NCBI GenBank assembly: GCA_019310535.1 | Contig: JAFDED010000044.1 | Location: 1-33,826 of the forward strand | Reading direction: 5' to 3' | Source of the DNA: Deltaproteobacteria bacterium | GTDB lineage: Bacteria > Desulfobacterota > JAFDED01 | DNA length: 33,826 nt | Notes under the pieces: model-generated | Seen by the model: only the letters and a program-made list of their open reading frames with translations | Databases searched by the model: none | What the model was told of the DNA's origin: nothing | Made by a program: the position numbers and the translations under genes | Shown: one piece after another, positions 6,502-13,489 of the stretch | Numbering within the stretch: the first letter of the stretch is position 1 | Layout: every line of letters starts with the position of its first letter

Positions 6502-8798
6502 CGGTTTTTCTCCTCCACTTTCATCAGTAAGGTCGGCAAAAACAAGAAGTCCAAAGCTAATGCCAGAGTTATGGTTATGGCGGTCATCAGGCCCATGTCG
6601 GAATTCAATTTAAAGCCGGAAAAAGAGAGTACAAGAAACCCTGCGACCAGCACCACGGTTGTGACCCACATGGCATTGCCCACGGTATTAAAAGAATCCC
6701 GGATGGCGTCGGACGGATCCATATCGTGCTCCCGCCGGGCGCGAAGGTACGTGCTTAAGAAATGCACCGTGTCATCGACTACGATGCCGAGGGTCAACGA
6801 TACAATCACCGATAAACCAAGACCAACCCGCCCCACAATCATGCCCCATAAGCCAAAGGCCATGAACGCCGGCGCCAGGTTTGGGATAAGGCTCACGAGG
6901 CCGAGCCTGAAGCTTCGCAGCGCGAATATCAGGATGCCCGAAATCAGAACAAGAGCCCCAAAAGATGCGCCCAGCATGCTGTTAATATTGCGCTCGGATA
7001 TATGAGCAAAAATAATCGGCAGACCGGAGCCATAGGTGAACATTCTTTCGGGAGCGTCAGCCTTCAGCCACTCCCGCGCTTTTTCGTCCATTTCGCGCTG
7101 CTCCCTTGTGGTCGTGCCTTTTAAGGTTACTATCATTCGGGTCGCCGATTTATCCACGTTGATCTGGTTATTGAGATCAAGGCCGAAGGGGAGCGACATC
7201 TCATACAGGAGCAGGTACTGCGCCGCCAGATCGCGCCGTTCAGGGATTCGATAATAGGATTTATCGTCTCCATGCATGTTTTTGTTGAGCCGTTTCATCG
7301 TGTCGGTGATCGCGTTCACGTGGACAACCTTTGGCTGTTTGCGATACCAGTTGGCAAACTCCTCCACCTTCGCCAGGTATTCAGGGTTGTTAATTCCACC
7401 CGTTTCGCCGGATTCCAGCGAATACTCAATTACGTCTGACCCGGTCAGGTTCTCCTCCATAAAGTCGGTGGATTTGCGGATGTCGTAACGTTCGCTGAAG
7501 TACTTTATAACATTGTCGTTCAGCTCGATGCGCAGAGTCCCGGCGGTCAGCACCACGATTACAACCAATGTGGCCCAGAACACGAGCTTGCGCCGGTTGA
7601 TCACGAAAGCCGCTAAACTATTGCATGAACAGCAATCGCAATCGCACTCGGCCTTTGGCTTCACCCGGACGGGAAGGAGGGCCATCAGGGCGGGCAGGAG
7701 CAAAACCGAATAGACAAACGCCGCAATCACGCCCATGGCCACGATGTTGCCCAGGTCGCGAAAAGGAGGGGCGTCGGAGAAATTCATGGTCAGAAAGCCT
7801 ATGGCCGTGGTTGCACTGGTAAGAAAAACCGGCCACAGGTTAATCCGGATAGACTCGGCGATGGCTTCGCGTTTGGCTTTCCCCAGATGCATCTGGTGGA
7901 ACATTGTCGTCAATATGTGTATGCTGTCCGCAACAGCCAGGGTGAGGATGATCGTTGGGGCGATGGCCGACGCGACGTTTAACGATATGCCGAGCCAGCC
8001 TGCCAGCCCCAGGCCTGTAAACATGGAACTCACGATAATTATGAGCGTGGCGAAAGTCCCTGTAAATGAGCGCAGCGCCAGCCCCGTTATGATAAGGAGC
8101 ATAAAAAACATCGCCGGAACCAGGGTAGACATGTCGTCCTGGCTTGCCTCGCCAAAACCGTTATCAATAATGATCCCGCCAGTAAGGTATATGTCGATGC
8201 CGGGATATTTCTGGCGCAAGTCGTCCGCCATTTCACGGGCGAACGCGGTCACTTCCGTCACTTCGTCAACGGATTCGCCCGGCAGGAGAATATTAACGTT
8301 CACTCCGGTCACATGCCCGGAAGGTGAGATCAGGCGGTTAGTGAGGAGAGGGTCGGAAAGGGCGATTTTCTTTATCCGTTCGAGATCCGCGTCCGACAGG
8401 CTTTCGGCGTTTTGGATCAGATTCTTTACAATGAGCTCGTCTTCCTCCGCCCGGGTATGCTGGAAGTTGGTGATGGAATCGACCCTGCTGGAGTACGGCA
8501 TTTTCCATGAAGCCTCGGTCAACTCCTCCACCGCCGCCAGCGTTTCGCGGGTGAATACGTTTCCTTTTTTCGGGGCGATGGCGAAAAGGACGTTCTGGTT
8601 TTTGGTATACGTGTTTTCCAGGGCCTCCAACGCCAGCAGCTGCGGGTTTTCCTTGCTGAAGAAAACACGGTTATCTCTGTTGAAAGTCAAGAATTGCGCC
8701 CCACTTGCCGCGGTCACTACAACAACCGCCGTGGCGACGATAATCCACCATCGGCGCTTGACCATCCACTCTCCAAAACTCTCTTCAAACCTTTTCAT
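6498..8798 (-). CDS. MMPL/RND-superfamily exporter
   Basis: The start at 8798 (MKRFEESFGEWMVKRRWW) is preferred because AAGGGG lies eight bases upstream; the open frame runs to 8879 without a ribosome site. The product has about 766 residues in two homologous halves. Each half has one N-terminal membrane helix, a periplasmic domain and a five-helix bundle (for example VPAMFFMLLIITGLALRSF and a late repeat MLGASFGALVLISGILIFAL). TIILTLAVADSIHIL and LGIVVDDTVHFLSTY carry the Asp residues of the proton-relay helices. This is the family of HpnN-like and actinobacterial MMPL lipid exporters. The cytoplasmic linker between halves carries an unusual Cys cluster, ECDCDCCSCNS (Cys at 385, 387, 389, 390 and 392). 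The last bases overlap the LolA-like gene. Confidence 0.92.
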   Translation of the reverse strand: MKRFEESFGEWMVKRRWWIIVATAVVVVTAASGAQFLTFNRDNRVFFSKENPQLLALEALENTYTKNQNVLFAIAPKKGNVFTRETLAAVEELTEASWKMPYSSRVDSITNFQHTRAEEDELIVKNLIQNAESLSDADLERIKKIALSDPLLTNRLISPSGHVTGVNVNILLPGESVDEVTEVTAFAREMADDLRQKYPGIDIYLTGGIIIDNGFGEASQDDMSTLVPAMFFMLLIITGLALRSFTGTFATLIIIVSSMFTGLGLAGWLGISLNVASAIAPTIILTLAVADSIHILTTMFHQMHLGKAKREAIAESIRINLWPVFLTSATTAIGFLTMNFSDAPPFRDLGNIVAMGVIAAFVYSVLLLPALMALLPVRVKPKAECDCDCCSCNSLAAFVINRRKLVFWATLVVIVVLTAGTLRIELNDNVIKYFSERYDIRKSTDFMEENLTGSDVIEYSLESGETGGINNPEYLAKVEEFANWYRKQPKVVHVNAITDTMKRLNKNMHGDDKSYYRIPERRDLAAQYLLLYEMSLPFGLDLNNQINVDKSATRMIVTLKGTTTREQREMDEKAREWLKADAPERMFTYGSGLPIIFAHISERNINSMLGASFGALVLISGILIFALRSFRLGLVSLIPNLAPAFMAFGLWGMIVGRVGLGLSVIVSLTLGIVVDDTVHFLSTYLRARREHDMDPSDAIRDSFNTVGNAMWVTTVVLVAGFLVLSFSGFKLNSDMGLMTAITITLALALDFLFLPTLLMKVEEKNR

Positions 8799-8970
8799 GC
8801 TCCGGTCCCCTTTTGAGATGACGGTTGTATAGTCCGGTGAGAGCCTCTCGATAAAACTCCTGATACATTCGTTCATCATTTATTTGGAACCGGTTAGGAC
8901 AAAGTATCCCAGTTTATCATCACGTCCCACTTCACATTGAATAGTGTTAGGGAAAAAAGTTCCTGAGGAC

Positions 8971-8985
8971 GTAAGCTTTGCTTAC
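8971..8985. repeat. Perfect inverted repeat upstream of the exporter operon
   Basis: GTAAGC-TTT-GCTTAC is a perfect six-base inverted repeat, 173 bases upstream of the exporter start and in the only gap between it and the DGC-domain gene. There is no convincing T-tract after it on the minus strand, so it is a better candidate for an operator than for a terminator. A second symmetric pair of GAATTC hexamers follows within 30 bases. The function is unknown. Confidence 0.35.
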
Positions 8986-9063
8986 TTAATATCGGAATTC
9001 TATATGAACCGAATTCACATATCTTGTCATTAAAACCACTAATTTTTCAGCCACTTTTCAAGG

Positions 9064-9540
9064 TCACTTTCCCTTTTTCAGGGCGGAGAGGACTTTGTCT
9101 GCCACCTGTCGTGCCACCTCTTTCAGTTCAGCTTCTGGGATAGCGTCGATCTCCATAAGATCCGTGTATTTTTTGTATAAAGAGAGGGCATCGAATTGGA
9201 ACAGATTCTCGTCGCCGATAAGGTTTTTCATGACTCTGCCGTGACAATGCATGAAACAGCCGTCAATTACAACGACTTTGTCAGCCTTCCTTGCCCAATG
9301 TGCCATAGCCGAATGGGGCGCTGTGAATATTTCCCCGTGGCATCCGCGTCGGTACGGCTCCTCATTTGCCACCATATGGGCTGCGACTCTGGCAATTTCT
9401 CCTCGGATGCAGCCCCCCTCGCAAGAAATAACCGGTATTTTCCCTTCGGCCATCATCTTCTTTCCTGCAACCTCACCTACGGGACAAAGTGCGTCCGTGC
9501 CTTCTACTTCGATAGAAAAATTAGTCTTTAATTTGCTCAT
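9064..9540 (-). CDS. DGC-domain putative zinc-binding protein
   Basis: The start at 9540 (MSKLKTN) has GGAGG eight bases upstream; the ATG at 9555 is itself upstream of that box. The product has 158 residues and no signal or membrane segment. Conserved features of the DGC family (PF08859-type) are visible: C19 in DALCPVGEVAGKK, the CEGGCIRGE motif (C40, C44), RRGC (C67) and the name-giving DGCFMHCHGR (C95, C99). These Cys-rich proteins are annotated as putative zinc-binding and commonly lie near redox or metal genes in anaerobes; no reaction is established. It is a single gene here, flanked by gaps of about 180 and 220 bases. Confidence 0.85.
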   Translation of the reverse strand: MSKLKTNFSIEVEGTDALCPVGEVAGKKMMAEGKIPVISCEGGCIRGEIARVAAHMVANEEPYRRGCHGEIFTAPHSAMAHWARKADKVVVIDGCFMHCHGRVMKNLIGDENLFQFDALSLYKKYTDLMEIDAIPEAELKEVARQVADKVLSALKKGK

Positions 9541-10224
9541 GATAATAGCCTCCATTTACCATGATTAGAACTAAGAAATTAAATGAGTTCTATTTTTTCT
9601 CCAGCCCTCTATTGGCTTTGAAATCTCCGCTGCACTATTATTTTCTTTATTACCTCAACGAAGGTTTCATTACCATGACAGGAAAATAGAACCGCTCCAT
9701 AGTTTTGTTACATGCACTGCGGCAATCCGGGGTGATTAAGATAGCCGCAATGCACGTTACTTTAAGGTTTTGTACTATCCGCTTTAGGATTTTCTGTTTT
9801 TGGTCCGCAGCACATTTCCATCATGCCTTTCATCATGCTATCCATCAATAAAACCAGCCAGAAGAGCGATGGCGATTCCCATTAAACCTCTTTTTCCCAC
9901 TGTCGCTGCACCTCCCGATCATATTGGGGTTTTACACTGAACAATCAAATCAAATGAGATGCCAAACAGCTTCTCAATTTCCAACACGATGATTAATATG
10001 GCTTTTTATTGACCCCTGAACAGGTGTTTTCCCCGGATCCCTCCCAGCGGTACAGATCAGTTGCAGCAGGGGTGAGAAAAGAATGAACTAATACATAAAC
10101 CAATTGCGAAAATTCTGATCATTTATGACCGGGCGACTTCAAACGCCAGACGCCGTCATGATCCAAGAAGTAAGACTTCGCGCCCATTAAGGAGATGGTA
10201 TTCCTGGAAATACTTTGGATTGTT
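9541..10224. other. Gene-poor interval with possible small-ORF remnant
   Basis: This stretch of about 680 bases separates the DGC-domain gene from the chimeric membrane gene. The only recognisable content is a pair of tiny overlapping frames at 9762-9900 (listed separately). A 22-codon frame around 10124-10192 (MGAKSYFLDHDGVWRLK...) has no ribosome site and is not supported. I see no RNA gene, repeat or clear terminator. Confidence 0.4.
9762..9900 (-). pseudogene. Small Met/Cys-containing peptide gene, possibly frame-disrupted
   Basis: GGGAGG lies upstream of a GTG at 9900 that opens a 20-codon hydrophobic frame (GKRGLMGIAIALLAGFIDG) ending in TAG at 9838-9840. A second frame starts with ATG at 9845, overlapping that stop, and encodes a 27-residue peptide, MDSMMKGMMEMCCGPKTENP and seven more residues. 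Together they read like one short membrane-anchored Met-rich peptide with a CC pair, split by a one-base shift, or like two coupled mini-genes. Met-rich and Cys-rich peptides fit the metal-handling surroundings. Support is limited to the ribosome site, the overlap and the composition. Confidence 0.3.
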
Positions 10225-11032
10225 TCAGCGGGACAACAGGAAGATGGCTATAGTTACTGAGATAAGAATCACCGCCGATGAAGCCAGTGCCAGGTGAAAT
10301 ACGCGCTCCAGATCATGGCGAAGGACCCGGGCGAGCCACCCGGACACAAAACCTGCCAGCCCGTGTCCCCGGGTATGCCTGAACAGGTGAATGATACCCA
10401 CCCCATTACTGAGAATACCCGCAAGAAAAAATGTCTCTTGGTACCGCCCCAGAACAGCGTCCGCTGAAGCCACTCCGGCATAAGGGAAGGAGAGCAGGGA
10501 GATAATGGGCGCAGCAAGCGGCCATGGCTGTGGCGGATGCTCTCCCGGAGGCCGCCACGCCGCCGGCCCCACCTGCTTTTTCTTTAAAATGTGTTTTTCG
10601 AATCCGACGGAAATAAGTGAAAAGACCTACCTGGAAACCAAAGCCAGCCGCGAGCGGAAAAATCCACGTCCAGAACTGCCCGATGGCGCTGACGGCAAGG
10701 TCCAGGGAGCCGGACATCGTATTGAGCACCAGAAAGAAGGCCAGCAGTCCTAACACCGACGTCGTCCCAAAACCTATGGATATCCAGGAATTGACCGATA
10801 AGGAGGGATCCCCTCTGCGGTCAGCCATATCAAAAGGTCTCTGGGTCTTCAGGTGAACACCAGCGGTGGTTATCAACGCGACTCTCAGGTCCCCTGTAGT
10901 CCCTTCCACTGGAAGCCATGGTGAAGAAGCGAACTCGAGGACCTTGGCCCGTCTTGCCCACATCCGTAACAGAGATGGGAACCTGCTGAACGTCCGGCCC
11001 ATCAGGCGCTCTATCGTTTCACGTCTCAACAT
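10225..11032 (-). pseudogene. Chimeric gene: GrdB-like N-terminus fused to a CC-motif membrane protein, frameshifted
   Basis: Residues 1-80 resemble the N-terminus of the glycine/betaine/sarcosine reductase selenoprotein B family (DLRVALITTAGVHLKTQRPFD, then GDPSL). The frame then runs directly into an unrelated membrane protein (SWISIGFGTTSVLGLLAFF, a second helix, then ATAMAACCAHYLPALLP). At the CCC run 10484-10486 the frame breaks. Removing one C restores LLPYAGVASADAVLGRYQ and a further helix pair to the stop at 10225, giving 268 residues. The CC-x-H membrane family recalls the metal-binding first helix of MerT-type transporters, but that is only an analogy. The in-frame join at about 10800 looks like a deletion scar between two genes. 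It lies downstream of the MerR-type operon. Probably non-functional unless the extra C is an error. Confidence 0.65.
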
Positions 11033-11394
11033 TCTCGTAGCCCTATAAAAGTCTGTGTCTTAAGACTTTATAAAAGCAAGAGCCGTGCCAGGATGTTTTT
11101 GAGAGAGTTGAATGGGACGAAAAGGCACTCATCACTTATCTGTTGCCCATGTAAGAGTCTGGACCGTAATGAGAATGTGAGTATTGTTTTCTCATTGCTG
11201 ACCAGAAATGCTGAATTTGTTCACATTTTCAATGCATGGAGAAGGAGCGAGATTTTTTGTGGGGAGAAAACATCTGAAACATTGAGACAGGTCTAAAAGG
11301 CCAGGGAGAGCGATTTCGTAAAGGGCTGAGGCATCTCAAAGAAGCACTTTCCCGGTCTCGAACGCGGAATCTTCTGCCGCGAATATAGACACGT
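11033..11394. other. Intergenic region without recognisable gene
   Basis: This is 362 bases between the HMA selenoprotein candidate and the chimeric membrane gene. The only structured element I see is the inverted repeat at 11044-11072. A GTTCGAGACC string near 11360 looks like a tRNA T-arm, but no acceptor or anticodon arms accompany it. Confidence 0.5.
11044..11072. repeat. AT-rich inverted repeat before the chimeric gene
   Basis: TATAAAAGTCT and AGACTTTATA are near-perfect inverted arms around an eight-base centre that itself contains part of the palindrome GTCTTAAGAC. The element sits 12-40 bases upstream of the chimeric gene's ATG, a position suited to an operator or promoter element. 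No regulator can be assigned. Confidence 0.35.
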
Positions 11395-11682
11395 TCACCT
11401 GTCTGGCCCTCCGCGGCCGCCTTCTATTATGAGGATCGGCTTATAAGTTCCGCCTTTTTCCACCCCCAGGGCGCGTATGGCAGTAAATACCACTTGCAGA
11501 GGTACACGATCGGGGGAGTAGCTGATCTCAAAGAGATCATCCTCCAGCCGATACACAATGCTCAGGATCCCTTTCAGCCCTGCCAGGGTGGATACGATGG
11601 CATCGGGTCAGCCCATTCAGACAAAGCCGCCCTTTCTCACCATCCCTCTGACAGAAAAAAGTACTCTTCTGACTGCTCGCAT
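11395..11682 (-). CDS. Candidate selenoprotein: MerP-like HMA domain with UxxU in place of CxxC
   Basis: Starting at the ATG at 11682 (AAGGAG just upstream), the frame reads 95 codons to TGA at 11395 but contains two internal TGA codons, at 11617-11619 and 11608-11610. Read as selenocysteine (U), the core is GFV-U-MG-U-PDAIVSTLAGLKGI. This aligns position for position with MerP/HMA domains (GMT-C-xx-C-P...L....G-V), so both TGAs fall exactly on the metal-binding cysteines. The rest fits the beta-alpha-beta-beta-alpha-beta ferredoxin-like HMA fold (SIVYRLEDDLFEISYSPDRV, then VVFTAIRALGV). A hairpin suitable as a bacterial SECIS follows the second TGA. It is the third gene behind the MerR-type promoter. 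The N-terminal 13 residues may not be native, since ATG 11643 is an alternative start. If TGA means stop here, the gene is dead. selA/B/C are not in the window. Confidence 0.7.
11578..11607 (-). promoter_or_regulatory. Candidate bacterial SECIS hairpin after the second UGA
   Basis: On the minus strand, CCCT-GGC-AGGG forms a four-base-pair stem with a three-base loop beginning with G. The loop starts 23 bases after the UGA at 11608-11610. This is within the UGA-to-loop distance I recall for bacterial SECIS elements (roughly 16-37 bases), and the loop has the expected early G. An alternative longer pairing (CCC, bulge, TGCCA ... TGGCA, GGG) uses the same bases. No folding was computed, so this is a plausible candidate only. 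Confidence 0.4.
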
Positions 11683-11800
11683 ATTCTCCTTCATTCATTC
11701 GGCCGTGCCCCTGCGACTCTCGCCCCACCGTAAGGCGCCACCCCTATCGCTTCGAGGAGAAAAGACTCTCAGCGATTCAGGGGCGAAGGATTGCTCATTG

Positions 11801-12064
11801 TCAAATGGGCTGACCGATGCCAGATGCCTTGAGATCGTCATCGCTGATGGGGGCGTGGCGGCAGCAGTCCAGCAGTTTCCCGTCAATTGCGATTGCCGGA
11901 AGGGCGGTGACGCCGTACGACCTGGCCTCAGCCGTCCCCTGGCCCTTGTTCATATCGTGGATTTTAATCTCGCAGTTGGGGCACTGGAGCCCCTTTACCC
12001 TGGCCACCACGTCTTCACAGACCGGGCAGCCTGCCGTAAAAATCTCCACCTTTCTTTTGGTCAT
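11801..12064 (-). CDS. Small thioredoxin/glutaredoxin-like protein with extra Cys motifs
   Basis: The product has 87 residues, starting at 12064 with AGGAG eight bases upstream. The thioredoxin fold is indicated by KVEIFTAGCPVCEDVV (active-site CPVC, C13 and C16) and by the cis-Pro region VTALPAIAIDGK. Two further Cys motifs are present, CPNC (C28, C31) and DCCRH (C67, C68), giving a six-Cys protein suited to binding or relaying soft metal ions or to reducing thiol/selenol partners. The signal-less N-terminus indicates a cytoplasmic location. It lies 18 bases after the MerR-like gene and 118 bases before the UxxU HMA gene, so it could act as reductant or metal acceptor for that protein. Confidence 0.85.
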   Translation of the reverse strand: MTKRKVEIFTAGCPVCEDVVARVKGLQCPNCEIKIHDMNKGQGTAEARSYGVTALPAIAIDGKLLDCCRHAPISDDDLKASGIGQPI

Positions 12065-12081
12065 GGCATATTCTCCTTTCC

Positions 12082-12474
12082 TCATTTCAGATCCATCGTT
12101 TCCCAGATGGGGCAGCGGGAGAGCCCGCCTTCCCCAGGGCACGACTCCGCCAGCTCCACCAGTGCATGGCGCATGGACCCCAGGGTGCGAATCTTCCCCT
12201 CGACCTGCTGGATCTTCTGCCGGGCCAGAGAGAGCACATTGGGACAGCCGGCATCGCCGCTGTCTCCCAGGTGGAGCAATTCCTTGATCTCCCTGAGGGT
12301 GAAGCCCAGTTCCTGCGCTCTTTTGATAAAGCGCAGCCGGTGCAACACCCGAAGCGGATAGCGGCGATATCCCTCGAGGGGCCGGCGCGGCTTCGGCGGA
12401 AGGCCCCGCCGCTGGCAGTACCGGATGGTCTCCACGTTGACCCCGGCTTGCCGGGCCAAGGCGCTGATGAGCAT
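12082..12474 (-). CDS. MerR-family regulator with the mercury-sensor Cys triad
   Basis: The product has 130 residues, starting at 12474 with AAGGA four to five bases upstream. The N-terminus is a MerR winged helix-turn-helix (MLISALARQAGVNVETIRYC, then GYRRYP), followed by the dimerisation helix. Three cysteines, C77, C112 and C121, have spacings of 35 and 9 residues, identical to C82, C117 and C126 of Tn501 MerR, which form the trigonal Hg(II) site. The sensor is therefore predicted to respond to Hg(II), although related Pb or Cd sensors share parts of the pattern. It is the first gene of its operon, and a mer-type operator lies just upstream, which implies autoregulation. Confidence 0.9.
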   Translation of the reverse strand: MLISALARQAGVNVETIRYCQRRGLPPKPRRPLEGYRRYPLRVLHRLRFIKRAQELGFTLREIKELLHLGDSGDAGCPNVLSLARQKIQQVEGKIRTLGSMRHALVELAESCPGEGGLSRCPIWETMDLK

Positions 12475-12500
12475 GGCTTCCTTGTTTCACCTCTATGAAT

Positions 12501-12532
12501 AATATAGAATATGTACCTTGGTACGGAGTCAA
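12501..12532 (-). promoter_or_regulatory. mer-type promoter/operator
   Basis: On the minus strand a -35 box TTGACT (12527-12532) is separated by 20 bases from TATATT (12501-12506). The spacer contains the dyad GTACC-AA-GGTAC (12513-12524) immediately after TTGACTCC. The over-long spacer and central dyad are the hallmark of MerR-activated promoters, and TTGACTCCGTAC matches the start of the Tn501 merT promoter. It would drive merR-like, thioredoxin-like and HMA genes as one autoregulated transcript. Confidence 0.85.
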
Positions 12533-12593
12533 GGGGAAATTTTATAGAGGTCGAGGTGATGATTGAAGGTGCCACATGGCCGGTGTAAGTGGG

Positions 12594-13424
12594 TCATCGT
12601 TCTCGAGAAACCAGAACGGCCCGCTGAAAGAGCCATCCCATAGCGAAGAGGTACCCGAAGTAAGCAATGACCTGGGTCAGAGAGGGCCTGGCCTCGTAGC
12701 CCATGAAGACGTGCAGAAGCTTCCCCCACAGGCTCTCATTGCTGATCAGGGATTCGGTGTTCCAGACAGGATCAACCACAGGTGGCACCAGGCCGGTTTC
12801 GTTGAGAATCATGAGGGAGTGGCCCACCAGGCCCGCAGCGATAAAGATCAACATCCATCCGGTTACGATGAAGAACCAGCGCAGGTTGAGCCGGATGATA
12901 GCCTGGAAAATCAACGCGATCATCAGGACCGCCGCGCCAATCCCCAGGCCGGCACCCATGAGCAGGCTCTGCCTCTCCACCGACTGGGCCAGCGCAGCCA
13001 GGAAGAGTGCGGTCTCCAGCCCTTCCCGGATCACGGTGACAAGGGCCAGGGTTCCCAGGGCAACGGCCTGGCCCTCCCCCATGGAGGCCGCCACCCTGGC
13101 TTCCATCTCACCCCTGAAGCCTCGGCTCTGCCGCTGCATCCAGAGGACCATCCAGGTCAGGACAGCGATGGCCACCAGGGAGACGAGAAACTCGAAGACC
13201 TCGGCGCTCTCCTCTTCGAATTGGACGGCCAGGAGTTGAAACAGAAGCGCGAGGACAACGCTCCCTGCCAGGGCCACGAGCGTCCCCAACCATACATACA
13301 TTTTGAATTGCGGAGCGCCCACTTTTCTGAGGTAGCACAGGAGGATTCCCACCACCAGGAACGCCTCCATGCCCTCCCGCAGGGTGATCAGCGCGCCCGA
13401 TAGTAAACCAACGAGCATGTTCAT
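12594..13424 (-). CDS. FTR1-family iron permease
   Basis: The product has 276 residues with about seven membrane helices. The two diagnostic iron-translocation motifs are present: REGME (residues 16-20) in the first helix and REGLE (133-137) in the fourth. An acidic stretch, FEEESAE (69-75), lies in a loop. The start at 13424 has an AGGGG box. FTR1 permeases move Fe(III) produced by a partner ferroxidase; in bacteria partners are usually EfeO/EfeB or P19-type proteins, whereas in yeast it is the multicopper oxidase Fet3. Here the next gene upstream, 65 bases away on the same strand, is a multicopper oxidase. The family call is firm; the coupling is inferred from adjacency. Confidence 0.93.
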   Translation of the reverse strand: MNMLVGLLSGALITLREGMEAFLVVGILLCYLRKVGAPQFKMYVWLGTLVALAGSVVLALLFQLLAVQFEEESAEVFEFLVSLVAIAVLTWMVLWMQRQSRGFRGEMEARVAASMGEGQAVALGTLALVTVIREGLETALFLAALAQSVERQSLLMGAGLGIGAAVLMIALIFQAIIRLNLRWFFIVTGWMLIFIAAGLVGHSLMILNETGLVPPVVDPVWNTESLISNESLWGKLLHVFMGYEARPSLTQVIAYFGYLFAMGWLFQRAVLVSRER

Positions 13425-13489
13425 TCATCCCCTTTCACGAGTTTGTGCGGTCGATCCCTACCTCCTCGGCCGCTCGCCCTTTCATCAGA

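Noticed and set aside
7735..8832. Long plus-strand frame opposite the MMPL exporter
   Set aside because: It is an antisense shadow of a strongly supported exporter gene, with Arg- and Ser-rich composition and no recognisable motif.
10124..10192. 22-codon frame MGAKSYFLDHDGVWRLK... on the minus strand
   Set aside because: No ribosome site and no recognisable family; too short to support.
11355..11370. tRNA-like T-arm sequence GTTCGAGACC
   Set aside because: No acceptor stem, D-arm or anticodon arm can be built around it on either strand.
12576..13403. Plus-strand frame opposite the FTR1 gene
   Set aside because: It is an antisense shadow; the FTR1 frame has the REGxE motifs and a ribosome site, whereas this one is Gln/His/Pro-rich without domains.
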